From assembly GCA_014728185.1 (NCBI GenBank), contig WJMB01000147.1, positions 1 through 6,367 on the forward strand: DNA of 6,367 nucleotides, given 5' to 3'. Position numbers and translations under genes: made by a program. A model generated the notes under the pieces. That model saw only the letters and a list, made by a program, of their open reading frames with translations. It was not told where the DNA came from and did no database searches. This document shows, piece after piece, positions 1-5,848 of the stretch; the stretch's first letter is position 1; each line of letters opens with the position of its first letter. This DNA comes from Candidatus Coatesiibacteriota bacterium. GTDB taxonomy: Bacteria > RBG-13-66-14.

Positions 1-105
1 GACTGCGGCGATCCCGACCGCGCGCCCCGCCTGGTTATCAAATACACCCAGCCGCCCGAGCACTGGGGCAACCAGTCACCGCCGCTGCTCGAGGCTGGAG
101 ATTAA
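1..105 (+). CDS. C-terminal end of an unidentified protein, DNRLRE-like tail (partial)
   Basis: The first base is in frame and 34 codons run to a TAA stop, so this is the 3' end of a gene that starts outside the window. The visible tail contains RAPRLVIKYTQPPE, which resembles the closing strand of DNRLRE-type beta-sandwich domains (typically a basic residue, P, then L-V-I-x-Y-T). Those domains occur in secreted or surface-anchored proteins. The match is short and the assignment is inference; many beta-rich extracellular domains end similarly. Codons are GC-rich and end mostly in C or G, like the other genes here. No clear intrinsic terminator follows the stop. Confidence 0.6.
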   Translation, partial: DCGDPDRAPRLVIKYTQPPEHWGNQSPPLLEAGD

Positions 106-179
106 GCCACCACGCTACGAACTATCCGATTGCCGAGCCGAGATATGTATCCCGAACAACCAATAAGCCACGATGCACA

Positions 180-400
180 CTGTTATGGGATTCCATACCC
201 TGTTCGGACCGCGATGTGATTCCAATCGGCTGCTGGTTCAAGTGTAACAGCAGATGCGCTTGTCACTTATCAGCAGTCAACAAGTGGCGGCCGCAAGGGG
301 CCTGCTTGGTGGAAGAACTGCCCTGCCTATTAACTTGCAGTTAACGGTCACCGGTTTGCCGCTCGACTCATAACTGCCTTATTATCAAGCAACAAGACCG
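180..400 (+). repeat. Intergenic repeat copy A (MITE-like family)
   Basis: This spacer segment aligns with copy B near 4011-4231. From 205 to 400 the alignment needs no gaps (constant offset 3831), and a hand count gives about 144 identities in 196 bases. Shared landmarks are CGGACC (205), TGTCAC (261), AAGTGGCGG (282), CATAAC (369) and ATTATCAAG (381). The left edge has a small palindrome, TATGG-GATT-CCATA (184-197). After TGTCAC a stem can form between 260-268 and 282-290, as in copy B. The right end beyond 400 is hard to align, so it is either decayed or truncated before the next gene. No open frame is conserved, so the element is non-coding. Confidence 0.8.
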
Positions 401-524
401 CCAGCATCTTCTGCTGTTTACAGCACTTGATGACACTCAATGGCTCGCAGCTTGATTATTCGATCGTCACAGTCACGAAGATAGCTTGATCAACACCAGC
501 AGCCCCAAACCACCGAGGATCACC

Positions 525-1706
525 ATGCGCCGTGCGATTCCCCTTCTGTTGGTCCTGTTGGCCGCCAGCGCCTCCGCCTACTCCCTGTTCTCCCTGGGCC
601 GCCCGGGAGAGCCCGTCACCCCGGCCGACGCCCGAGGCGCCGCGATGGGCAACACCAGCCTGGGGCTCTGGGACTACTACAACTACACCCTGCTGAACCC
701 GGCCAATATCGCCGGCCTGGAGTACTCGGTGCTGACCCTGACCACCCAGCGTGAACACAACACCTACAGCATCGGGGCCGGTGAGAGCGTTTATGTTTCC
801 TCCGGGATGCCCAACATCCAATTGGCGGTGGGCTTCTCCGGCGGCTGGAGCGTCGCCCTGGGCTGGCGGGAACGCCAGAGCTGGCGCTTCCGCTACACCA
901 CCGATCTCGACGACCCGGCGGGCGACGGCTCCGTGGGCACCGTCGATGTCGAGGGGCGCGGCGCCGTCAACTCCGCCAACCTGGCCCTGGCCTGGGCGCC
1001 CAACGACGATCTCGGCCTGGGCCTGCGCGTGAGCGGGATCATCGGCGACCCCCACGAGCGCTGGACCGCCGACTACGACGAGAACGACTACGTCAGCACC
1101 ACCGACGAGCTGGGCTGCGAGGTCCGCGGCCTGGCCGTGGGCGCCGGCGCCAACCTGCGCTTCGACTCCCTCACCGCCGGCGCCTACTTCGAGGTTCCCG
1201 TCCTCAGCGACGTCACCCGGATCACCGAGAGCGGCTTCGGCGAGGTTTCACGTGAAACAACGGAGTTCTCCTACCCGATCAACTTCGGCGCCGGGTTGGG
1301 CTTCCGGCCCCAGGAGAACCTCCAGCTCGTCGGCGACGCGCGTTACGAGATGTGGAGCGGCTTCAGCATCGGCGACGACGAACTGGGCTACGACGACGCC
1401 CTGCATCTGGGCCTGGGCCTCGAGTACATCCCCACCCGCCGCTACAACGCCTTCTTCCTCTGGAGGATGCCCCTGCGCCTGGGCGGCTACTACGAAACCC
1501 TCTACGACGCGCCGCAGGGCTCGGGCTCCCTGGCCGAATGGGGCCTTACCGCCGGGCTGGGCGTGTTCTTCGGAACCGACGATCAATCGACCGTGGACGT
1601 GGCCTTCCAGTACGCCCAGCGCGGCTCTGTGGAAGAAGCCGGACTAGAAGAGACCTTCCTGCGCCTGATGTTCACCTTCAACGGCGCGGACAAATGGTTC
1701 CAGTAG
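525..1706 (+). CDS. Exported outer-membrane beta-barrel protein (PorV/FadL-like)
   Basis: The product has 393 residues. The ATG at 525 is chosen because GAGGA (515-519) sits five bases upstream and the protein then opens with a classical signal peptide: two arginines, a Leu/Val-rich core (residues 4-14) and a likely cleavage after Ala-Ser-Ala at residue 18. The mature start has an ARGAAMGNTSLG segment followed by a LLNPANIAGLE segment, a pattern typical of FadL/PorV-like and UPF0164-like outer-membrane proteins. The rest is a run of short amphipathic strands rich in Gly, aromatic and alternating polar residues, ending in MFTFNGADKWFQ, consistent with a barrel that closes with an aromatic terminal strand. 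Exact role is not readable: transport of hydrophobic compounds or a secretion accessory are both possible. A parS-like site is embedded at codons 241-245. Confidence 0.85.
   Translation: MRRAIPLLLVLLAASASAYSLFSLGRPGEPVTPADARGAAMGNTSLGLWDYYNYTLLNPANIAGLEYSVLTLTTQREHNTYSIGAGESVYVSSGMPNIQLAVGFSGGWSVALGWRERQSWRFRYTTDLDDPAGDGSVGTVDVEGRGAVNSANLALAWAPNDDLGLGLRVSGIIGDPHERWTADYDENDYVSTTDELGCEVRGLAVGAGANLRFDSLTAGAYFEVPVLSDVTRITESGFGEVSRETTEFSYPINFGAGLGFRPQENLQLVGDARYEMWSGFSIGDDELGYDDALHLGLGLEYIPTRRYNAFFLWRMPLRLGGYYETLYDAPQGSGSLAEWGLTAGLGVFFGTDDQSTVDVAFQYAQRGSVEEAGLEETFLRLMFTFNGADKWFQ
1244..1259. promoter_or_regulatory. parS: parS centromere-like site (ParB-binding palindrome) inside a gene
   Basis: The bases read GGTTTCACGTGAAACA. 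This matches the well-known chromosomal parS consensus TGTTTCACGTGAAACA at 15 of 16 positions, and the 14-base palindrome GTTTCACGTGAAAC (1245-1258) is perfect. In characterised bacteria ParB (Spo0J) binds this sequence, spreads, and works with ParA and SMC in origin segregation; sites usually lie near the replication origin and often inside genes. Here the site encodes Val-Ser-Arg-Glu-Thr with codons GTT TCA CGT GAA ACA, all ending in A or T, unlike the G/C-ending codons around it. That contrast suggests the bases are kept for DNA binding. ParB itself is not in the window, so function is inferred. Confidence 0.85.
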
Positions 1707-1744
1707 CGGGCACTCCGGCGTCCTCGACAGTTCTGGAATGAATG

Positions 1745-1768
1745 CAGGCGGAGCTCCGACTCCGCCTG
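1745..1768 (+). terminator. Terminator-like hairpin after the outer-membrane protein gene
   Basis: CAGGCGGAG (1745-1753) and CTCCGCCTG (1760-1768) form a perfect 9-bp GC-rich stem with the six-base loop CTCCGA, starting 39 bases after the stop codon. The position fits a transcription terminator for the preceding gene. The following bases are TGTTAACGTCTTG, without a run of T, so it is a weak intrinsic terminator or only a 3'-end stabilising hairpin. Confidence 0.5.
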
Positions 1769-1869
1769 TGTTAACGTCTTGAGGTTTGCTCGCGTATCCG
1801 GACGGGCGTATATCGCCGGGGATCGCATACCCTCCTAGGTCCGGATCATGCCGGCGAACCGCCGCTAAT

Positions 1870-1984
1870 GAACGCGCGGATCGTTCGGACGACAAGCTCC
1901 AGCCGTTGCACCGAGCAGCTTGTCGCTGTTCAGGTGCGTACGGGTTTGATCCCGACACTATCATGCGCAGTCTTGTTACTTGAT
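1870..1984 (-). repeat. Intergenic repeat copy C2, truncated, minus orientation
   Basis: Read on the minus strand, this segment carries ATCAAGTAACAAGAC (near 1984-1970), then GCGCATGATAGTGTC, ACGCACCTGAACAGCGA, GCTCGGTG and GTCCGAAC, in the same order and at nearly the same spacing as copy B (4213-4323). It corresponds to the right third of the element only; the left two thirds are missing and copy C1 begins where they should be. A local 9-bp stem (CGACAAGCT at 1890-1898 with AGCTTGTCG at 1917-1925) is specific to this copy. The edge near 1870 is approximate. Confidence 0.65.
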
Positions 1985-2260
1985 GGCATCGGGGAACTTG
2001 TTCGGACCAAATCAGGGCCGATAAAGAGAGCTTCACGAGCAAGGATTGGCTGGTTAGTTGCGCCCGACTTCACTCCTGATACTATTTTGCGCGGTTTTGT
2101 TGCTTGATATTGGGGTAGTTATGAGTCGGATGGCAAACGGGTGGCCGTTTGCCGCAAGCTGATAGGTGACAGGCGCACCTGGCACTGCACGTGTCTTTTC
2201 GGCGAAGTGCGTTCATAACCCGGTCCGGGCAGGGGATATGATCCCGCGTTCTGATAACGG
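1985..2260 (-). repeat. Intergenic repeat copy C1, minus orientation, internal deletion
   Basis: Read on the minus strand this copy follows copies A and B: CGGACC starts at 2227, TGTCAC at 2171 (56 bases on, as in A and B), CTCATAAC at 2125, AACAAAACCG at 2101. The interval from TGTCAC to CTCATAAC is 46 bases instead of 106, an exact 60-base deletion that removes the right arm of the conserved hairpin. Its right third keeps 25 consecutive bases (1999-2023) identical to the complement of 4300-4324 in copy B. Ends resemble B: GGCAT at 1985-1989 and GGACC at 2005. The copy has its own hairpins at 2132-2153 (9-bp stem, loop GTGG) and 2233-2245. The outer edge near 2260 is approximate. Confidence 0.78.
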
Positions 2261-2288
2261 CGCCGCCCTCCCCAGCTTGGTATGGGAC

Positions 2289-2317
2289 TTGACCAGACCG
2301 ACTCTTCCTGCTATTAT
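2289..2317 (+). promoter_or_regulatory. Sigma70-type promoter for ribD
   Basis: The -35 box TTGACC (2289-2294, 5 of 6 to TTGACA) and the -10 box TATTAT (2312-2317, 5 of 6 to TATAAT) are separated by exactly 17 bases. Transcription would begin near 2324, giving a leader of about 40 bases before the ribD start at 2364. The promoter lies just outside repeat copy C1. The short leader leaves no room for an FMN riboswitch between promoter and gene. Confidence 0.65.
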
Positions 2318-2363
2318 CCGGCCCCATTTAGAGAGAACAACCCATCAGAACAACGGCGGCGAA

Positions 2364-3512
2364 ATGAGCGCTGATAAGCAGATGGAACGCGATCAACACT
2401 TCATGCGCCAGGTGCTGGACCTGGCCCTCAAGGCCCACGGCCGCACCTCGCCCAACCCCCTGGTCGGCGCGCTGGTCGTCGCCGATGACCGCATCATCGG
2501 CCAGGGCTACCACAGGCGCGCCGGTGAGGATCACGCCGAGATCGCCGCACTGCGCGACGCCGGCGACCAGACCACCGGAGCCACCCTCTACACCAACCTC
2601 GAGCCCTGCTGCCACCAGGGTCGCACCCCGGCCTGCGTGGACAGCATCATCCCCGCCGGGATCAAGCGGGTGGTCATCGCCCACGCCGATCCCGATCCCC
2701 GGGTGGACTGCGGCGGCATCAAACGGCTGCGCGACGCCGGGATCGAAGTGGTCGAGGGCGTTCTGGAGACCGAGGCCCGCCAGCTCAACGCCGCCTACCT
2801 GAAGTATGTCACCCAGAGTCTGCCCTACGTGACGGTCAAGATGGCGATGAGCCTGGACGGCAAGATCGCCACCACCACCGGCGAAAGCAAGTGGATCACC
2901 TGCGATGAGTCCCGCCACCACGTCCACGAGCTGCGCAACCAGACCGACGCCATCCTGGTGGGCATCGGCACCGTACTGGCCGACGATCCTCAGCTAAACG
3001 TGCGCATCGAGGTCCCCGACATCCGTCACCCGCAGAAGATCATCGTCGACTCCAAAGCCCGCGTACCGAACCGCTGCCGGACGATAACCCGGGAGCCGCG
3101 GACCATCGTCGCCGTGGCCCCCAAGGCCAGCCCCTCGCGCATCAGCGCTCTGCAGGAGGTCGGCGCCCACGTCGAGGTGGTCGAGGGCAGCTCGGTCAAG
3201 GTCGACGTGACCAGGCTGATGTACCGCCTGGCCGAGCTGGAGATCATGAACCTGCTGGTCGAGGGCGGCGGCGGAGTGGCGGCCAGCCTCTTCGAGGCGG
3301 GTCTCGTCGATCGCGTGGTCTGCTTCATCTCGCCGATGATCATCGGCGGTGCGACGGCCCCCAGTCCGGTGGGCGGCAGCGGGGTGCTGCGCCTCGATGA
3401 AGCCCACTACCTCAAGGAAGTCACCTACGAGCCCTCGGGCCGCGACCTGATGATCAGCGGGTTGATAGATCATGAAGGCGCCCTGGCCGAGGGGTTGACC
3501 TTCGCGGAGTAG
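2364..3512 (+). CDS. ribD: RibD, bifunctional diaminohydroxyphosphoribosylaminopyrimidine deaminase / 5-amino-6-(5-phosphoribosylamino)uracil reductase
   Basis: The 382-residue product carries out two consecutive riboflavin-synthesis steps in the cytosol: zinc-dependent deamination of the pyrimidine made from GTP, then NADPH-dependent reduction of its ribose side chain. The N-terminal deaminase domain (about 10-150) shows SPNPLVGALVV (29-39), HAE (57-59; zinc ligand His57, catalytic Glu59) and EPCCHQGRTPAC (80-91; ligands Cys82 and Cys91). The reductase domain (about 155-370) shows VKMAMSLDGKIA (158-169), KWIT (176-179), VGIGTVLADDPQLNVR (199-214), LLVEGGGGVAASL (297-309) and SPMIIGG (323-329). 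Length is close to the usual 360-370. The ATG at 2364 fits the family N-terminus, though the upstream GGCGGCGAA is a weak ribosome site; Met7 at 2382 is an alternative. A small oddity is DPRVDCGGI (111-119), where relatives usually have a V-A-G-x-G loop. It stands alone between its own promoter and terminator. Confidence 0.96.
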   Translation: MSADKQMERDQHFMRQVLDLALKAHGRTSPNPLVGALVVADDRIIGQGYHRRAGEDHAEIAALRDAGDQTTGATLYTNLEPCCHQGRTPACVDSIIPAGIKRVVIAHADPDPRVDCGGIKRLRDAGIEVVEGVLETEARQLNAAYLKYVTQSLPYVTVKMAMSLDGKIATTTGESKWITCDESRHHVHELRNQTDAILVGIGTVLADDPQLNVRIEVPDIRHPQKIIVDSKARVPNRCRTITREPRTIVAVAPKASPSRISALQEVGAHVEVVEGSSVKVDVTRLMYRLAELEIMNLLVEGGGGVAASLFEAGLVDRVVCFISPMIIGGATAPSPVGGSGVLRLDEAHYLKEVTYEPSGRDLMISGLIDHEGALAEGLTFAE

Positions 3513-3535
3513 CCGGAAGCATCAGCCGATGAACC

Positions 3536-3563
3536 GGGCGGGGTCCACGGACCCCGCCCTTTT
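3536..3563 (+). terminator. Strong intrinsic terminator after ribD
   Basis: GGGCGGGGTC (3536-3545) pairs perfectly with GACCCCGCCC (3550-3559) around the four-base loop CACG, followed by TTTTC. This is a textbook rho-independent terminator, 24 bases after the ribD stop. It closes ribD as a single-gene transcript, separate from other riboflavin genes. Confidence 0.9.
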
Positions 3564-3564
3564 C

Positions 3565-4016
3565 ACTTGTCGCTGTCGCCTAAAAGACAACCTACCGCGC
3601 CAAGCAGTTCCGCGGCTTCGAGCCCCGGGAACCATAAGCAACTCATTGCAAACAGCATCGCTTCGGCAGAAAAAAGCTTACATGAAAGACACTCCGCGGC
3701 GGTTTGACTTGTAGAACGGTACTGGTATCGACACCAGCTTGCCTAGCTGACAGGCTGTTTAGAGGCGGTCAGCATCATGTAACCTGTTCGGGCAAAGGCT
3801 GGCTGATAGAGATCGATCCACCGAGCGGTTGCATACCCTTCGGAAGGGCGGCACTTTTTTACCTCATTCAGGAAACGCCATTATTGACTGTTAGTGTTAC
3901 ATTTATAAGCTACTCGATGTTGAATGGGCGATAGAATGCAAGCTGCCGGCGAGACTGATTACCCACAGAGCACAGGGTTTCCAACCGCCGCTTTTTGATT
4001 ACTCTTCAGCAACATG
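3565..4016. other. Spacer without a recognisable gene; possible decayed repeat remnant
   Basis: About 450 bases with lower GC content than the genes. Two small open frames here lack ribosome sites and GC-type codon use and are not called. Parts resemble the repeat family in plus orientation: CCTGTTCGG (3783-3791) as at 200-208 of copy A, CACTTTTTTAC (3852-3862) as at 4095-4105 of copy B, and GCTACTCGA (3909-3917) as at 4189-4197. Order is right but spacing is not, so this could be an old damaged copy or chance. No tRNA or CRISPR structure is visible. Confidence 0.4.
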
Positions 4017-4337
4017 AGGCATTATGGAGCGTGATCGGACCGGGTTGTGATTGTATACTGCTGATAATAAACGTGTAGCGGCAAATGTTCCTGTCACTTT
4101 TTTACAGCAAAAAAGTGGCGGCGAGAAGGGGTCTGCTCGGTGGATAACCTTCCTTGCTTAGTAGCTTGCACTAAACGACCACCCGATGGCTACTCGACCC
4201 ATAACTGCATCATTATCAAGTAACAAGACCGTGCATTGTAGTATAGTGATAAAGCGCGACGCACCCAAACAGCGAATGCCCGCTCGGTGTACTTTTCAAT
4301 ATCGGCCCTGATTTGGTCCGAACACACCATAATGCCT
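4017..4337 (+). repeat. Intergenic repeat copy B, complete MITE-like element with terminal inverted repeats
   Basis: This is the best preserved copy, 321 bp. Its ends are inverted repeats: AGGCATTATGG (4017-4027) is the exact complement of CCATAATGCCT (4327-4337), and the similarity resumes inward at CGGACC (4036-4041) and GGTCCGAA (4315-4322). ACAT occurs at 4012-4015 and again at 4338-4341, a possible 4-bp target duplication, though one base (G4016) lies between the left ACAT and the inverted repeat. An internal hairpin has a perfect 9-bp stem, CACTTTTTT (4095-4103) with AAAAAAGTG (4109-4117), loop ACAGC. There is no convincing coding frame. The pattern (short, non-coding, inverted ends, several diverged copies in both orientations) fits a non-autonomous transposable element; the transposase family cannot be told from the sequence. 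Confidence 0.8.
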
Positions 4338-4458
4338 ACATTTGTACGTTGACAGAATTGGCTAAGCTGGTATCAAGACAAGCCCAACGCATCTGTTTTA
4401 GGGGCACGACAAACCGGAACCCGCCTGTCCAAGTGTACCGTCGAAAAGCATTACGGTC

Positions 4459-4487
4459 TTGAAGCAAGGCCGTCGCGCGCCTATAAT
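4459..4487 (+). promoter_or_regulatory. Sigma70-type promoter for the zinc-ribbon operon
   Basis: The -35 box TTGAAG (4459-4464, 4 of 6) and the -10 box TATAAT (4482-4487, perfect) are 17 bases apart. Transcription would start near 4494, leaving a leader of about 30 bases that ends in the ribosome site GAGGAG (4513-4518) before the ATG at 4524. It stands out because the rest of the spacer has no other element with both boxes at correct spacing so close to a gene. Confidence 0.75.
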
Positions 4488-4523
4488 CCAACTAGACAAC
4501 CAACTCGCAACCGAGGAGCGCCC

Positions 4524-5189
4524 ATGGGCCTGTTCGATAATCGCGGCAAGAACCCGGCCGCCGGGATGATCGTCGTCGGCATCGTGATGTTTATCGGGAT
4601 CTTCCTAAGCATAATCACCGAGGGCGAGTTCCACGTGGGCTTCCTCGTCCCTTTGCTGATCATCATCTTCACCACGGGTTTCATCGGCAAGGCCATCCGC
4701 AACGCCCGTAAACAGGCCGAGAAGAGCTCGGGCTCCGGAGGAACCTCGCGGCCTACACCCCGACCCCGCGTGATCTCCCGCTCCAGCTACGACTCCACAC
4801 CGGACGCCCGGCGACCACACAGAGCTTACCGGCCCTACCGCAGCCCCAATGCCGAGCCCGAGCCGGAGCGGGAAGAGGTTGTGGAGATTGAAGCGGTAAT
4901 CGAAGAGCCCGACGAGGAGGATGTCCGCTATCGCGACGCATCCATGGTCGAAGAAGACTACGCCGAGTTGGAGATGCTGGACGAGGAGCAGGCCGAGCGC
5001 CGCCAGCGGCGCAAGCGCGAGCACGCCGAACTGGTCGAACGCATCCGCTCCCGCCAGCGCCCGGCCGTGGACGACGGCGAGGGCGTCCCGCCGGGACACA
5101 TCCTCTGTTTCAACTGCGGCTCGGTCATCAAGCAGCGCGGCCGGACAACGACCTGCCCCAACTGCGGCACGGAGATCATCGAGCAGTGA
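4524..5189 (+). CDS. Membrane-anchored protein with C-terminal four-cysteine zinc ribbon (unknown function)
   Basis: The product has 221 residues. The start is well supported by GAGGAG (4513-4518), five bases upstream. Two hydrophobic segments (about 13-32 and 38-58) are separated by a short acidic loop and would form a membrane hairpin. A low-complexity linker follows: Ser/Pro/Arg-rich to about 110, then Glu/Asp-rich to about 155, then a basic/acidic helical stretch (about 156-178) that may be a coiled coil. The C-terminus is a zinc ribbon, CFNCG (195-199) and CPNCG (211-215), with C195, C198, C211 and C214 as probable ligands. The next gene has the same architecture and a closely related ribbon. 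No family name is recognised; adaptor, sensor or nucleic-acid binding at the membrane are possibilities only. Confidence 0.88.
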   Translation: MGLFDNRGKNPAAGMIVVGIVMFIGIFLSIITEGEFHVGFLVPLLIIIFTTGFIGKAIRNARKQAEKSSGSGGTSRPTPRPRVISRSSYDSTPDARRPHRAYRPYRSPNAEPEPEREEVVEIEAVIEEPDEEDVRYRDASMVEEDYAELEMLDEEQAERRQRRKREHAELVERIRSRQRPAVDDGEGVPPGHILCFNCGSVIKQRGRTTTCPNCGTEIIEQ

Positions 5190-5238
5190 CGGACAGACCG
5201 GTTGGCGGATTTATCGGAATCAGATGAGGGGAAGCTCT

Positions 5239-5808
5239 ATGGGACTTGTCATAATCATCATCGGCGTCGCCCTGCTCATCTGGCTGCTGGCCAGGCTGTT
5301 GGCGCGTGACCCCGACGACGGACGGAAACGCGATGCTGGATCTACCCCAGGTGGTAACAACCCCTCTGTTCCCCTCTACAGCGGACCGGCGGGCCAAGCC
5401 GGGCGTCAGAGCAGGCATCAGTACAAACCCCGTTCCGGTCCCGCGCCCGCCCGACGAACACCTCAGCGAGTCTACGAGCCTGAGAGCGCTGAACCCCCGA
5501 AACCCCAAGCACCCCCTGAGCCGCGGACGGCGCCCACCACTAAAAACCGGAAGGATACCTCTCCCGAAGCCGAACCCGTCCCCATCGTCGAGCTGTCCCC
5601 GGAGGAAGAGCAGCGTCGCCGCGAGCGTCAGCGCGAACTCGACGAGCTGGCCGAGACTATCCGGCAACGCCGAAACGAGCGACAGGGCGGCGGCATCGCC
5701 GAGGCACCACCCGGTTACGTCATCTGCTTCAACTGCGGCGCTCAGGTCCGCCGACGCGGCCGCCGCAACCGCTGTCCGGAATGCGGCACGGAGATAGTCG
5801 AGGAGTGA
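5239..5808 (+). CDS. Paralogous membrane-anchored zinc-ribbon protein (unknown function)
   Basis: The product has 189 residues. The ATG at 5239 is preferred because AGGGG (5227-5231) lies seven bases upstream; the in-frame ATG at 5224 overlaps that ribosome site. A single hydrophobic helix (about 2-22) begins at the N-terminus and is followed by Arg/Lys, giving a cytoplasmic C-terminal part. Residues 35-115 are Pro/Gly/Arg-rich and probably disordered, 118-148 form a charged helix (EEEQRRRERQRELDE), and the C-terminus is a zinc ribbon, CFNCG (163-167) and CPECG (179-183). The last 33 residues match 19 of 33 in the preceding gene by eye, so the two arose by duplication, but their membrane parts differ (one helix versus two). 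It begins 49 bases after the upstream stop with no terminator between, so co-transcription is likely. Confidence 0.88.
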   Translation: MGLVIIIIGVALLIWLLARLLARDPDDGRKRDAGSTPGGNNPSVPLYSGPAGQAGRQSRHQYKPRSGPAPARRTPQRVYEPESAEPPKPQAPPEPRTAPTTKNRKDTSPEAEPVPIVELSPEEEQRRRERQRELDELAETIRQRRNERQGGGIAEAPPGYVICFNCGAQVRRRGRRNRCPECGTEIVEE

Positions 5809-5848
5809 GAACGACCCAAGCCACGAACTAAACCAGGCTGTCGAAACC

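Noticed and set aside
486..524. TTG start that would lengthen the outer-membrane protein by 13 residues
   Set aside because: It would put polar residues before the signal peptide and has no ribosome site; the ATG at 525 has GAGGA at correct spacing.
456..1055. Long minus-strand open frames opposite the barrel gene, ribD and the zinc-ribbon genes
   Set aside because: They are mirror frames caused by high GC and G/C-ending codons; they are Gly/Ala/Val-rich and lack motifs and ribosome sites.
1817..1850. Plus-strand string GGGATCGCATACCCT resembling the left end of copy A
   Set aside because: The match to 189-201 is short and the following CGGACC part is rearranged; too weak to call a separate repeat copy.
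2219..2250. FMN-riboswitch-like string GGGCAGGGGATATGATCCC upstream of ribD
   Set aside because: It recalls the start of the FMN riboswitch, but the following conserved segments are absent, it lies upstream of the likely promoter, and the same bases on the other strand are the left end of repeat C1, matched in copy A (189-210).
2166..2363. 66-residue upstream extension of ribD
   Set aside because: It translates repeat C1 sequence and the promoter region, has no resemblance to RibD N-termini, and would need transcription from further upstream.
3529..3934. Two small plus-strand open frames (3529-3714 and 3704-3934)
   Set aside because: The first begins inside the ribD terminator, neither has a ribosome site, and codon use is unlike the real genes.
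3959..3967. DnaA-box-like TTACCCACA
   Set aside because: One mismatch to the consensus and no cluster of further boxes or AT-rich unwinding region, so it is not evidence of an origin inside the window.
4629..4642. Second CACGTG-centred site, GTTCCACGTGGGCT
   Set aside because: Only the CACGTG core and few flanking bases fit parS (9 of 14), and the codons read normally for the gene; chance is enough to explain it.
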